Positions 1 through 9,967 of a stretch of 64,000 bases of DNA are shown piece after piece. The translations under genes were made by a program, and so were the position numbers. Each line of letters begins with the position of its first letter. The first letter of the stretch is position 1. The stretch is from positions 3,318,745 to 3,382,744 of the forward strand of contig NZ_CP015348.1 in assembly GCF_002109325.1 (NCBI RefSeq). The letters are read 5' to 3'. A model generated the notes under the pieces. It saw only the letters and a list, made by a program, of their open reading frames with translations. It was not told where the DNA came from and did not search any database. This DNA comes from Sporosarcina ureae. Lineage in GTDB: Bacteria > Bacillota > Bacilli > Bacillales_A > Planococcaceae.

Positions 1-1068
1 TTGCCTGAACGGTATAAACACTACACAGTGACTGAAATGGAAGAAAAAATTCGCTCGATTAAGCAGACGTTAGGAACTAAATTATTTATCCCTGGCCACC
101 ACTACCAGAAAAATGAAGTGATTCAATTTGCGGATGCGACAGGAGATTCTTTACAATTAGCACAAATTTGCGCAGCGAACGAGGAAGCAGAACATATTGT
201 GTTTTGTGGGGTACACTTCATGGCAGAAACTGCAGATATTTTAACGACGGAAAATCAACACGTCTATTTACCCGATATGCGTGCGGGTTGTTCAATGGCA
301 GACATGGCAGACATTTACCAGACGGAAAGAGCATGGACAGACTTGCAAAGGCGTTTTGGAGATACGATTCTTCCATTGACATACGTAAATTCGACGGCAG
401 CGATCAAAGCGTTCGTCGGTCGTCATGGTGGTGCGACGGTGACTTCGTCAAACGCCAAAGAAATCGTCCAATGGGCTTTCACTCAGAAAAAGCGGATACT
501 ATTTTTACCTGACCAACATCTAGGGCGTAACACTGCATACGGACTTGGCGTGCCACTCGATCATATGGCGGTCTGGAATCCCATTACAGATACACTAGAA
601 TACGCTGGTGAAGACGAAGAGTGTCAAGTGATTTTATGGAAAGGACATTGCTCCGTTCATGAAAACTTCACGGTAGAAAATATTCGTCAGTTACGTGAAA
701 ATGATCCCGGGCGCCGAATTATCGTTCATCCCGAGTGTTCACATGAAGTCGTAATGAAGTCCGATGACGACGGTTCCACAAAGTATATCATTGATCAAAT
801 TCAAGCCGCCGCTCCTGGAACGAAATGGGCGATCGGCACGGAAATGAATTTAGTCAACCGGTTGATAGAAAATCACCCTGATCAAGATATCATTTCATTA
901 AATCCGTTAATGTGTCCTTGTTTGACAATGAACCGTATCGATCTACCGCATTTATTATGGAGTCTTGAAAGTATTGTGGAAGGGAAAGAGCAAAACATCA
1001 TCAAAGTCGATGCAACGACATCTGCAGATGCGATAGATGCGCTAGACCGTATGCTACAGCGAAAGTAA
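1..1068 (+). CDS. nadA: Quinolinate synthase NadA (5' end probably cut by the window)
   Basis: Condenses iminoaspartate with dihydroxyacetone phosphate to quinolinate, the second step of de novo NAD synthesis, in the cytoplasm with a [4Fe-4S] cluster. The sequence keeps the cluster cysteines in RAGCSMADM (about residue 97), KGHCSVHE (about 217) and MCPCLTMNR (about 305-307), and the PGHHYQ substrate motif near residue 31. It reads through the first base of the window with TTG. The B. subtilis protein has roughly a dozen more residues before the matching PE-YK segment, so the real start is probably upstream and this entry is 5' partial. The nadB and nadC partners would be expected upstream, outside the window. 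Family assignment is firm; only the start is uncertain. Confidence 0.96.
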   Translation: MPERYKHYTVTEMEEKIRSIKQTLGTKLFIPGHHYQKNEVIQFADATGDSLQLAQICAANEEAEHIVFCGVHFMAETADILTTENQHVYLPDMRAGCSMADMADIYQTERAWTDLQRRFGDTILPLTYVNSTAAIKAFVGRHGGATVTSSNAKEIVQWAFTQKKRILFLPDQHLGRNTAYGLGVPLDHMAVWNPITDTLEYAGEDEECQVILWKGHCSVHENFTVENIRQLRENDPGRRIIVHPECSHEVVMKSDDDGSTKYIIDQIQAAAPGTKWAIGTEMNLVNRLIENHPDQDIISLNPLMCPCLTMNRIDLPHLLWSLESIVEGKEQNIIKVDATTSADAIDALDRMLQRK

Positions 1069-1079
1069 CGTAGCAGTGC

Positions 1080-1107
1080 TTGACAATTACTCTGAATATT
1101 GTATGAT
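1080..1107 (+). promoter_or_regulatory. Sigma-A promoter of the proBA T-box transcript
   Basis: TTGACA (1080-1085) and TATGAT (1102-1107) are separated by 16 bases, just after the nadA stop and before the T-box Stem I. This is a near-consensus vegetative promoter. It implies that proBA is transcribed independently of nadA. Confidence 0.75.
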
Positions 1108-1125
1108 TGGGGAAATGATATGGAA

Positions 1126-1357
1126 CGTTGAAGAAGGACCAGTAGATAAATAGCATGTGTTAGAGAGCGGAATCCATCGGCTGGAAGTTTCCGTCGCAAT
1201 GCCTTGTCGAACCTGCCTTTTGAGTCCTGTGAAAATACAGGCGCGCACCTTGGCGTTAGAAGGAAAGCGGGATTCGTGAAAATGAATCCAATGATGGTGG
1301 CACCGCGGAAGTTACGTCCTTTCGTCCTGATTATATCGGGACGATTGGGCTTTTTTA
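1126..1357 (+). promoter_or_regulatory. T-box riboswitch, proline-specific, upstream of proBA
   Basis: The leader carries an AGTA specifier-loop motif (1141-1144), a CCT triplet at 1212-1214 after GAA on the 3' side of Stem I, the conserved T-box core TGGTGGCACCGCGG (1294-1307) and a terminator hairpin. The terminator has a 10-bp stem (TCGTCCTGAT at 1322-1331 with ATCGGGACGA at 1335-1344) followed by six Ts. Proximal Stem I bases AAGG and CCTT frame the specifier, so CCT (Pro) with a following purine is the best reading; CTG one base later is a less likely register. Known mechanism: uncharged tRNA binding stabilises the antiterminator, so proBA is expressed when prolyl-tRNA charging is low. 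Confidence 0.9.
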
Positions 1358-1401
1358 TTGTATAAAAGTAGATGATATGTAGAAATGGTAGGCGAATCCA
1401 T

Positions 1402-2493
1402 ATGAAAAGACAACGAATCGTTGTGAAAATCGGTAGCAGTTCGTTAACAAATGATCATGGAGAAATCGATCAAGTAAAATTCAATGATCATGTCGATGCG
1501 TTGGCGATGTTGAAAAACATTGGGCATGAAGTCATTGTTGTCTCGTCAGGAGCGGTGGCGGCGGGTTTTGCGCGTCTCGGCTATTCCTCCCGTCCACAGA
1601 CGATTAAAGGTAAACAAGCTGCTGCGGCAGTAGGTCAGAGCTTATTAATTCAGTCCTATATTGAAAGGTTTAGTGCACATAAAGTCATACCGGCACAGAT
1701 TTTATTGACGCGCCATGACTTTGCGGATCGTGATCGATACCGCAACGCATTTGCGGCAATGTCTGAATTGCTTGATCGCGGTATTATGCCGATCATTAAT
1801 GAAAATGATACCGTATCCATCGATGAATTGACGTTTGGTGATAATGATATGCTATCCGCATTAGTCAGTGGTTTCCTACATGCGGACCAATTGATTATTT
1901 TAACCGATGTCAACGGGATCTACACAAGCAATCCGCGAACAGACCCAGACGCTGTACGATTGACTAAGTTGGATGAAATTTCAGATGAATTGCTCGGTGG
2001 CGCGGATGATACAGGCTCGAAAGTCGGTACGGGTGGTATGCGTTCGAAGCTACTAGCTGCAAGAACGGCTCACACATTAGGCGTGCCGCTTTTCATCGGA
2101 ACAGGACATGGTCCATCAAAATTGCTGGATATTTTAAAAGGTCATGGAGACGGCACATATATTTCTAGCCCCGTTGCCAACACAATCAATACAAACCGCC
2201 AATGGATTGCCCTTCATTCCGAATCTACTGGACGTCTATACGTCGATCAAGGCGCCGAAGAAGCAATTGTGCATAATGGGCGCAGTTTATTACCAGCAGG
2301 TGTCTTTAAAGTGCAAGGTGACTTTGAGATTGGCCAAGTAGTAGAAGTGTTCGGTTTAAATGGTTTAATCGGTAAAGGGGAAGTCACGTATTCGTCTGAA
2401 CAACTAAAACAAACGATTTCCAATAAAGATCAACTGGAAGAATTCAAGCCTATGCTAGAAGTCATTCACCGTGACCGCTGGGTACAAGTGTAA
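1402..2493 (+). CDS. proB: Glutamate 5-kinase ProB
   Basis: Phosphorylates L-glutamate to gamma-glutamyl phosphate, the first step of proline synthesis. An amino acid kinase domain opens with VVKIGSSSLTN (about residues 6-16) and includes INENDTVS and FGDNDMLSALV; a PUA domain follows from about residue 275. Length is 363 residues, as in B. subtilis. The ATG at 1402 is chosen because MKRQRIVVKIGSSS matches the family N-terminus; an in-frame ATG 30 bases upstream would add an unconserved extension. It sits directly behind the proline T-box and 16 bases before proA, forming a two-gene biosynthetic operon regulated by tRNA-Pro charging. Confidence 0.97.
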   Translation: MKRQRIVVKIGSSSLTNDHGEIDQVKFNDHVDALAMLKNIGHEVIVVSSGAVAAGFARLGYSSRPQTIKGKQAAAAVGQSLLIQSYIERFSAHKVIPAQILLTRHDFADRDRYRNAFAAMSELLDRGIMPIINENDTVSIDELTFGDNDMLSALVSGFLHADQLIILTDVNGIYTSNPRTDPDAVRLTKLDEISDELLGGADDTGSKVGTGGMRSKLLAARTAHTLGVPLFIGTGHGPSKLLDILKGHGDGTYISSPVANTINTNRQWIALHSESTGRLYVDQGAEEAIVHNGRSLLPAGVFKVQGDFEIGQVVEVFGLNGLIGKGEVTYSSEQLKQTISNKDQLEEFKPMLEVIHRDRWVQV

Positions 2494-2509
2494 TCAAAGG
2501 GGAGAATAG

Positions 2510-3757
2510 ATGATGAGTGAGATTAGAAATAAAGGAAAAGCTGCAAAAGAAGCAAGTGTTTTATTGAACGTGGCAACGACTGAAGAGAAAAATCAGGCAT
2601 TGCAATTGATTGCCGATCAACTATTGCAAGAACAAGATCAATTACTCGCTGAGAATAAAAAAGATATTGAAGAAGGCCGCGAAAAAGGAATCGAATCAGC
2701 AGTTCTTGACCGTATTTTATTGACGCCTGAGCGCATTGAAGCTATGGCGGAAGGTGTTCGTCTATTAGTTGATCTTAAAGATCCGATTGGGGAAACACTG
2801 GAAGAAATCCAAAAGGAAAACGGCTTACATATTGTCAAGAAGCGCGTGCCAATCGGTGTCATCGCCATGATATATGAAGCGCGTCCGAATGTGACGATTG
2901 ATGCGGCATCCCTAGCATTAAAAACAGGAAACGCGGTCGTCTTGCGCGGAAGCTCTTCTGCTAAACATTCCAATTTAGCACTATGGCGTGTCATTCAACG
3001 CGGGCTTGAAAAAAGTTTATTGCCAGTGGATTCTGTTCAATTAATTGAAGATACAAGCCGAGAAACGGCGAAAGAATTGTTCACACTCAATGACTATTTA
3101 GATGTTTTGATCCCTCGTGGCGGTGCCAAATTGATTCAGACTGTCATTCGAGAATCTACAGTACCCGTAATCGAAACGGGTGCCGGGAATTGCCATGTAT
3201 TTATTGACGAATCCGCTGACGAGAAAATGGCCATCGATATAGTCGTTAATGCCAAGACGCAACGTCCTTCGGTTTGTAACGCGATCGAAACGGTTTTGAT
3301 TGATTCCAACTGGTTGACGCAACATGGGAAGAGTTTGATCAAAGCATTACAGGACCAAGATGTTCAAATACAAGGTGACGATCAGCTACAGGCATTTGAC
3401 TCAACTATCGAAGCGGTTGAACAAAATGATTGGTCAAGTGAATACTTGGACTTGACAGTACGCGTCAAGAGCGTGGAAAATGTACAGCAAGCACTTGATC
3501 ATATTGCCACATATAGCACGAAGCATTCGGAGTGCATTATTACACAAACGGATGCACATGCCGAGCAGTTTTTGAATAGCGTAGATGCGGCAGCTGTTTA
3601 TGTGAATGCCTCCACTCGCTTTACGGATGGTTTTGAGTTCGGTTATGGTGCAGAAATCGGTATAAGTACACAAAAACTTCATGCAAGAGGACCGATGGGA
3701 TTAGAAGCGTTGACTTCTTCCAAATTTGTGATTCGAGGGACCGGACAAATTAGATAA
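2510..3757 (+). CDS. proA: Gamma-glutamyl phosphate reductase ProA
   Basis: NADPH-dependent reduction of gamma-glutamyl phosphate to glutamate-5-semialdehyde, the second step of proline synthesis. It is an aldehyde dehydrogenase-fold protein of 415 residues, the usual length. Recognisable segments are GVIAMIYEARPNVT (nucleotide site), LRGSSSAKHSN and PSVCNAIETVL with the catalytic cysteine near residue 256. Two tandem ATGs follow the ribosome binding site AAAGGGGAG; either could be used. It is co-transcribed with proB from the T-box promoter. A dedicated pyrroline-5-carboxylate reductase to finish the pathway is not in this window. Confidence 0.97.
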   Translation: MMSEIRNKGKAAKEASVLLNVATTEEKNQALQLIADQLLQEQDQLLAENKKDIEEGREKGIESAVLDRILLTPERIEAMAEGVRLLVDLKDPIGETLEEIQKENGLHIVKKRVPIGVIAMIYEARPNVTIDAASLALKTGNAVVLRGSSSAKHSNLALWRVIQRGLEKSLLPVDSVQLIEDTSRETAKELFTLNDYLDVLIPRGGAKLIQTVIRESTVPVIETGAGNCHVFIDESADEKMAIDIVVNAKTQRPSVCNAIETVLIDSNWLTQHGKSLIKALQDQDVQIQGDDQLQAFDSTIEAVEQNDWSSEYLDLTVRVKSVENVQQALDHIATYSTKHSECIITQTDAHAEQFLNSVDAAAVYVNASTRFTDGFEFGYGAEIGISTQKLHARGPMGLEALTSSKFVIRGTGQIR

Positions 3758-3776
3758 TATGTAGGAGGGTTTATTT

Positions 3777-4856
3777 ATGTCAACTGAAAAAAACATTTTA
3801 CACTATGAAACGACCGCACCAAAAGACAAGCCGGCAGCAGATGATCCACTTGCTTTCGGAACAATTTTTACTGATCATATGTTTGTGATGGATTATACAG
3901 ATGGAACGGGATGGCATGATCCACGTATTGAGCCGTACAAGCCGTTTCTACTGGACCCAGCCGCTATCGTCTTGCATTATGGACAAACTGTTTTCGAAGG
4001 ATTGAAAGCCTATTTGAATGAAGACAAAGAAGTAGTTTTATTCCGTCCAGAGGAAAACATGAAACGTCTGAACCGTTCAAATGATAGATTATGCATGCCG
4101 ATGTTCGACGAGAAATTTGTGTTAAGTGCACTGAAAGAGTTAATTTCTCTTGATAAAGACTGGATTCCGGACAGACCAGGAACATCACTTTACGTGCGAC
4201 CATTCATTTTCGCGACACAGCCGTATTTAGGAGTAGCACCTTCTAAAACGTATCGTCTCATGATTATTTTATCTCCAGTAGGACCGTATTATAAAGAAGG
4301 AGTCAATCCTGTTAAAATTGCCGTGGAGTCACAGTATGTTCGTGCGGCAGTAGGTGGTACAGGCTCTGCGAAAACGGCTGGTAACTATGCGGGCGCGATG
4401 AAAGCGCAGGAAGTGGCGGAAGCAGAAGGATATTCGCAAGTGCTATGGCTAGATGCGAAAGAACATCGCTATATCGAAGAAGTAGGAGCGATGAACGTAT
4501 TCTTCAAGATCGATGGCGAAATCATTACACCAAGCCTTAACGGTAGTATTTTAGAAGGTATTACGCGTAAGTCAGTTATCGAATTATTGATAGATTGGGA
4601 TATCCCAGTAACAGAACGCAAAGTGTCGATCGAGGAAATTATGGAAGCTAATCGAGCAGGCACATTGGAAGAAGCATTCGGTACAGGAACGGCCGCTGTT
4701 ATTTCTCCAATAGGTGAACTGTTCTTTGAAGGGGAAAAATGCGAGATCAATCATAATGAAATCGGTGAGCTTTCATTGAAGTTATACGAGACGATTACAG
4801 GCATTCAGACAGGCAAAGTGGAAGATCCGTTTAACTGGGTCGTGCCAGTAGACTAA
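3777..4856 (+). CDS. ilvE: Branched-chain amino acid aminotransferase
   Basis: PLP enzyme interconverting Leu, Ile and Val with their 2-oxo acids, using glutamate/2-oxoglutarate. This is the long, class IV fold form of BCAT (359 residues). The PLP lysine is K199 in GSAKTAGNYAG, with YIEEVGAMN and GTGTAAVISP forming the cofactor pocket. The ribosome binding site GTAGGAGGG lies well placed before the ATG. It follows proA by 19 bases with no terminator visible between them, so it may be read from the proBA transcript. Bacillus carries two paralogues (ybgE and ilvK); which one this represents cannot be decided here. Confidence 0.93.
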   Translation: MSTEKNILHYETTAPKDKPAADDPLAFGTIFTDHMFVMDYTDGTGWHDPRIEPYKPFLLDPAAIVLHYGQTVFEGLKAYLNEDKEVVLFRPEENMKRLNRSNDRLCMPMFDEKFVLSALKELISLDKDWIPDRPGTSLYVRPFIFATQPYLGVAPSKTYRLMIILSPVGPYYKEGVNPVKIAVESQYVRAAVGGTGSAKTAGNYAGAMKAQEVAEAEGYSQVLWLDAKEHRYIEEVGAMNVFFKIDGEIITPSLNGSILEGITRKSVIELLIDWDIPVTERKVSIEEIMEANRAGTLEEAFGTGTAAVISPIGELFFEGEKCEINHNEIGELSLKLYETITGIQTGKVEDPFNWVVPVD

Positions 4857-4885
4857 GTTTCCTCACAAATAAGGTGGAATGGTCC

Positions 4886-4914
4886 GTGACAACTGCGTTG
4901 CTGTGAAGTACACT
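4886..4914 (+). promoter_or_regulatory. Possible sigma-A promoter before the lipoprotein gene
   Basis: GTGACA and TACACT are spaced by 17 bases in the gap between the aminotransferase and the lipoprotein gene. Each box deviates from consensus, so this is a plausible but unproven start for a separate lipoprotein transcript. Confidence 0.4.
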
Positions 4915-4946
4915 GTTAATAGTTTTGATTGAAGGGGAGTTTCCTG

Positions 4947-5747
4947 ATGAACAAAAGTTTGATCGTTCTATTCCTGGCAGTACTGCTATTTACAGTGACA
5001 GGATGCGGAAAAACGTCTTCTGCCCCGTCGAGTGCGGAAGATTTAATGAAGAAAGCAGAACAAGCGATGGAAGAGTTGCAATCAGTTCATGCCAATATCG
5101 CGTATGATGAAAGTAGCGTCACATCCGATCCTGCAAAACGTACAAGCAAAAATGTACAAATACAGGCGGATATTGAACAGAATCCACTGAAGAGTTCAGA
5201 GGAAGTCGTCTGGAAAATTCCAAAACAAGGCGCGAAAAACATTCAATTATTCCGCCAAGGTACTCAATTGGCTATGCAAGAGACATTTGAAGAAGAGAAA
5301 AGCGAATGGCTAGAGTTAACAGAAGCGCAGCGTGCAGAATTGCTCGGTGTGTGGGTGCCGTTCGTCTCTCCAGTAATGGACTTCTCGCTATTAGAACCGT
5401 TCCTGCATGACGCAGAACTAGAAAAGATTGATTACGGCTATGCTATACAGTTTTCTTTATCGCCTGCTGATTATCGTCAGTTGATGGAAATCGTATCCGT
5501 GAATAGTCCGCAACCTGAGAAATTTGTCCATACGCATGGAGGATTTCCTGTAGTGGAGAAGCTCGACGTAGAGCTAACGGTTAATGAAAAGACGATGTTT
5601 GTCACAGGGATGAAGATGTCAGCAAATGTCACAAGTTATTTCGAGCGAGATTATATCCGTTATAAACAAAAACTCGATGCAAAGTATAGTTATTTTAATG
5701 ATATCGATGCGATTTCCACACCGAAAGATGCAGCGATGTTCGAGTAA
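4947..5747 (+). CDS. Lipoprotein of unknown function
   Basis: 266 residues beginning MNKSLIVLFLAVLLF, a hydrophobic signal peptide ending in a VTGC lipobox, so the mature protein should be lipid-anchored on the outer face of the membrane. The mature part is hydrophilic with predicted beta-rich stretches. The segment LMKKAEQAMEELQSVHA right after the anchor resembles the opening of LolA/LppX-like bacterial lipoproteins (DUF6612-type). That family link is inference. The ATG at 4947 is chosen over an in-frame TTG 18 bases upstream because AAGGGGAG sits 7 bases ahead of it. It has a possible promoter of its own and ends at a bidirectional terminator shared with rarA. No substrate can be proposed. 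Confidence 0.8.
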   Translation: MNKSLIVLFLAVLLFTVTGCGKTSSAPSSAEDLMKKAEQAMEELQSVHANIAYDESSVTSDPAKRTSKNVQIQADIEQNPLKSSEEVVWKIPKQGAKNIQLFRQGTQLAMQETFEEEKSEWLELTEAQRAELLGVWVPFVSPVMDFSLLEPFLHDAELEKIDYGYAIQFSLSPADYRQLMEIVSVNSPQPEKFVHTHGGFPVVEKLDVELTVNEKTMFVTGMKMSANVTSYFERDYIRYKQKLDAKYSYFNDIDAISTPKDAAMFE

Positions 5748-5750
5748 GAT

Positions 5751-5795
5751 AAAAAAATCCACGCTGACCTACTACAGGTTGGCGTGGGTTTTTGT
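5751..5795. terminator. Bidirectional terminator between the lipoprotein gene and rarA
   Basis: A hairpin of about 12 bp (CCACGCTGACC pairing with GGTTGGCGTGG) is flanked by seven As on the left and five Ts on the right, so it can end transcription in both directions between convergent genes. Confidence 0.85.
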
Positions 5796-5812
5796 CGTTT
5801 CGAGCTATATCC

Positions 5813-7108
5813 CTAACGTGGATTCTTTTTTCCCTTAAATGATTGAAGACGTTTGTGAATGGCCGCCATTCTCGTTTCGTCACCTGCTTCTACAGGGGTG
5901 TAGAACTTAGAATGTACTAAGCTGTCAGGCAAGTATTGTTGGTCTGTCCACCCACCGAATGTGCCAACTGGTGTTGCGTGTGGATAAACATAGCCACCAT
6001 GACCGAGTGCAGCAGATCCGCTGTAGTGTGTGTCGCGTAAATGCATGGGGATTTCACCGGTTGGTTTTTCATGCAATGTTTTCGTGGCAGCATCGATCGC
6101 TTTATAAGCAGAGTTTGACTTCGAAGCTAAACACATCTCTATAATGGCTGTTGCAAGTGGAATGCGTGCTTCAGGCATGCCGAGACGCTGTGCGGCATCT
6201 GTAGCCGCGAGAACTCGGCTCCCAACTTCCGGCGCTGCCAATCCAATATCTTCATAACTCATGACGAGCATACGTCTAGTAACAGCAGTCAAGTCGCCGA
6301 TTTCAAGTAATTGTGCCAAATAATAAAGCGCCGCATCGACATCACTTCCGCGTACACTTTTTTGTAAAGCGGATAATAAATTAAAGTGATGCGATCCCTT
6401 TTTATCACCTAGTAAACTAATTCTAGTTAATAATTGTGCGAGCAATGCATCTTCTATAATAATCTTGCCGTCTTCTTCGTCACTAGCAGCAAGTAATGAT
6501 TCGAGAAACGTTAAAGCTTTTCGTGCATCCCCATTCACGCCTTCTGAGATTTTCTCCAGTTGTTCTGTAGTGATGTCGATTGTTTGCTTACCGAGTCCTT
6601 TTTTCTCGTCTTTCAACGTGCGCTCGAGTAATTCCAGTAAATCTTTTGGCTGCAATCGTTTCAATTGGACGATTTCCCCGCAGCGCGAACGAATAGCGGG
6701 ATTGACATCGTGGAATGGGTTTTCCGTTGTCGCACCAATCAAGACGATCGAACCGCTTTCTACGTGAGGAAGCAGTGTATCTTGTTGCAATTTATTGAAA
6801 CGATGAATTTCATCTAAGAATAACAATACTTTACCTGTCATTCGTGCCTCTTTCACTACATCTTCTACATCTTTCTTGCCAGCCACAGTCGCATTCAACG
6901 CAATAAATGGTAGTTTGGACGTACCCGCGATTGCGTAGGCTAACGACGTTTTTCCGATACCTGGTTCACCATATAATAAAAGAGAAGGGACATGCCCGTT
7001 CTTGATCATCCGATATAAGGGAGTATTTTTGCCGATGACGTGGTCTTGTCCGATCACTTCATCAATCGTCTCAGGCCGCATACGAAAAGCCAAAGGTTCA
7101 TTATGCAT
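5813..7108 (-). CDS. rarA: Replication-associated recombination AAA+ ATPase RarA (MgsA/YrvN)
   Basis: AAA+ ATPase related to clamp loaders that acts at stalled replication forks. Of 431 residues, Walker A GEPGIGKTS lies near residue 47, Walker B LLFLDEIHR near 96-103 and the sensor GATTEN near 123; a C-terminal tetramerisation region includes SVRGSDVDAALYYLA and LASKSNSAYKAI. The start is placed at MHNEPLAFRMRP because AGGAGG lies 6 bases upstream and this matches the family N-terminus. ATGs further upstream would extend into the promoter. It is transcribed divergently from cymR, as yrvN is in B. subtilis. Confidence 0.95.
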   Translation of the reverse strand: MHNEPLAFRMRPETIDEVIGQDHVIGKNTPLYRMIKNGHVPSLLLYGEPGIGKTSLAYAIAGTSKLPFIALNATVAGKKDVEDVVKEARMTGKVLLFLDEIHRFNKLQQDTLLPHVESGSIVLIGATTENPFHDVNPAIRSRCGEIVQLKRLQPKDLLELLERTLKDEKKGLGKQTIDITTEQLEKISEGVNGDARKALTFLESLLAASDEEDGKIIIEDALLAQLLTRISLLGDKKGSHHFNLLSALQKSVRGSDVDAALYYLAQLLEIGDLTAVTRRMLVMSYEDIGLAAPEVGSRVLAATDAAQRLGMPEARIPLATAIIEMCLASKSNSAYKAIDAATKTLHEKPTGEIPMHLRDTHYSGSAALGHGGYVYPHATPVGTFGGWTDQQYLPDSLVHSKFYTPVEAGDETRMAAIHKRLQSFKGKKNPR

Positions 7109-7139
7109 GTACATCCTCCTAGCGTACGTTTGTTCTTTC

Positions 7140-7168
7140 ATTATACCGTAAAACATTAGTGAAGTCAT
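7140..7168 (-). promoter_or_regulatory. Sigma-A promoter of rarA
   Basis: On the minus strand ATGACT and TATAAT are separated by 17 bases, about 30 bases before the rarA start. The -10 box is perfect. Confidence 0.6.
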
Positions 7169-7201
7169 TTGCAAGAACCAGTGATACAATTATGCTATAC
7201 T
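7169..7201 (+). promoter_or_regulatory. Promoter of the cymR operon
   Basis: An extended -10 element TGCTATACT (7193-7201) precedes cymR by about 30 bases. A TTGCAA at 7169 is 21 bases from that TATACT, which is long, or 16 bases from an overlapping TATGCT. It lies back to back with the rarA promoter. Confidence 0.5.
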
Positions 7202-7234
7202 GATTTCAGCAATTTTAGTAAAGGACGATGCCCA

Positions 7235-7654
7235 ATGAAAATATCCACCAAAGGACGATACGGACTTACAGTAATAGTAGAATTAGGACGGAAATATGGA
7301 GAGGGTCCTGTGCCTTTGCGTAAAATCGCAGAAGAACAAAATCTCTCTGAAGCATATCTGGAACAACTGATCCCGCCTTTACGCAACAGCGGAATGGTGA
7401 AAAGTGTTCGCGGTGCCTACGGTGGCTATAAACTCGCAAAAGATCCATCCGAGATTATGGCAGGGGACGTCATTCGTTTGCTTGAAGGGCCGATCCAATT
7501 AGTCGAAGGACTCGATGACGATGATATTCCGCAACGCGAACTATGGAAACGAATCGGAGACGCCATCCGAGGGGTATTGGATCATACGACGATTAGAGAC
7601 TTAATTGAATTTGAAGATACGTCGACTGCTGATGAATACATGTTCTATATTTAA
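7235..7654 (+). CDS. cymR: Cysteine metabolism repressor CymR (Rrf2 family)
   Basis: Master repressor of sulfur and cysteine uptake genes; in B. subtilis it binds DNA together with CysK as sensor of O-acetylserine. The 139-residue protein opens MKISTKGRYGLT and carries the Rrf2 winged helix (AEEQNLSEAYLEQL, SVRGAYGGYKLA) and the family ending ADEYMFYI. Like B. subtilis CymR it lacks the three cysteines of Fe-S binding IscR, so it is not an Fe-S sensor. The ATG at 7235 has AAAGGA 9 bases upstream. It heads an operon with iscS and mnmA, placing sulfur regulation with sulfur mobilisation. Confidence 0.95.
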   Translation: MKISTKGRYGLTVIVELGRKYGEGPVPLRKIAEEQNLSEAYLEQLIPPLRNSGMVKSVRGAYGGYKLAKDPSEIMAGDVIRLLEGPIQLVEGLDDDDIPQRELWKRIGDAIRGVLDHTTIRDLIEFEDTSTADEYMFYI

Positions 7655-7666
7655 AGGAGTTTAGTT

Positions 7667-8815
7667 ATGAAACCAGCTATATATTTAGACTATGCCGCTA
7701 CGACACCGATGCATCCAGCTGTATTGGAGAGATTTACTACTGCGCTACATGATACATATGGTAATCCTTCAAGTACGCATCAATTTGGCCGACACGCAAA
7801 GAAAGTGCTAGAAGAAGCACGTAAAACGCTAGCTTCTTCAATCCATGCATTCCCGAATGAAATCATTATTACTTCTGGAGGTACAGAAGCGGATAATTTG
7901 GCGATTTTTGGGTACGTACAGTCGTTGAATACAGACGGCAAACATATTATTACGACAGAAATTGAACATCACGCGGTATTAAACCCTTGTAAACAACTGG
8001 AGTCACAAGGCTATAAAGTGACGTATCTATCACCCGACCGTAATGGGGTCATTACAGCACAACAAGTTCAAGATGCGTTAACAGATGAAACCATTTTAGT
8101 GTCCGTTATGTTCGGTAACAATGAAGTAGGAACGATTCAACCGATTGCAGAAATCGGCGAGTTGCTCTCTACACATCCGGCTGCTTTTCACACAGACGCA
8201 GTGCAAGCTTACGGTACATGCCAACTGGACGTCGAAGAACTGCAAGTCGATTTCTTATCAGTTTCAGCTCATAAAGTGAATGGACCTAAAGGGGTCGGTT
8301 TCTTGTATCAACGAAATGGCAAGTTGTTGTCGAGCCAAGTACTCGGCGGGTCACAAGAGAAAAAACGTCGCGCAGGTACTGAAAATGTGCCAGCTATACT
8401 TGCATTTGCAGAAGCAGTCTCGATTGCTGAGCAAACGAAACTAGAAAAGCAAACAACGTATTCTATGTATAAACAAAAAATGGCGGATGTCTTTGAAACA
8501 AATCAAATCGATTTCCAACCGACTATTCCCCACGCAGTAGAATCTTTACCACATATTTATCATGTATCGTTTCCGGGTACCGATGTGGAGACGTTTTTGA
8601 TGAGCTTGGATTTAGAAGGGGTAGCCGTATCAAGTGGTTCTGCTTGTACTGCAGGATCATTTGAACCGTCACATGTCGTAACGGCTATGTTTGGCACGGA
8701 ATCAGATAAAGCTAGAAACTCGATCCGCATCAGTTTCGGCTATGACTTAGATGAATCTATTATAGAAGAAGCAGCCAATCGAATCGCAAAAGTAGTCAAA
8801 CGACTAGTGAAATGA
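7667..8815 (+). CDS. iscS: Cysteine desulfurase (IscS/YrvO type)
   Basis: PLP enzyme that removes sulfur from L-cysteine as an enzyme persulfide. The 382-residue protein has the PLP lysine K203 in SAHKVNGPKG and the catalytic cysteine C327 in SSGSACTAGS, within the long flexible loop typical of IscS-type (group I) enzymes. GGTEADNLAI and TDAVQA complete the cofactor site. It lies 12 bases after cymR and 21 bases before mnmA, the B. subtilis yrvO-mnmA arrangement, in which this desulfurase passes sulfur directly to MnmA for tRNA 2-thiouridine. That partner assignment is inferred from position and family. Confidence 0.95.
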   Translation: MKPAIYLDYAATTPMHPAVLERFTTALHDTYGNPSSTHQFGRHAKKVLEEARKTLASSIHAFPNEIIITSGGTEADNLAIFGYVQSLNTDGKHIITTEIEHHAVLNPCKQLESQGYKVTYLSPDRNGVITAQQVQDALTDETILVSVMFGNNEVGTIQPIAEIGELLSTHPAAFHTDAVQAYGTCQLDVEELQVDFLSVSAHKVNGPKGVGFLYQRNGKLLSSQVLGGSQEKKRRAGTENVPAILAFAEAVSIAEQTKLEKQTTYSMYKQKMADVFETNQIDFQPTIPHAVESLPHIYHVSFPGTDVETFLMSLDLEGVAVSSGSACTAGSFEPSHVVTAMFGTESDKARNSIRISFGYDLDESIIEEAANRIAKVVKRLVK

Positions 8816-8824
8816 ATTCAGTAA

Positions 8825-9955
<1,131 letters not shown>

Positions 9956-9967
9956 GGAGGCAATAGC

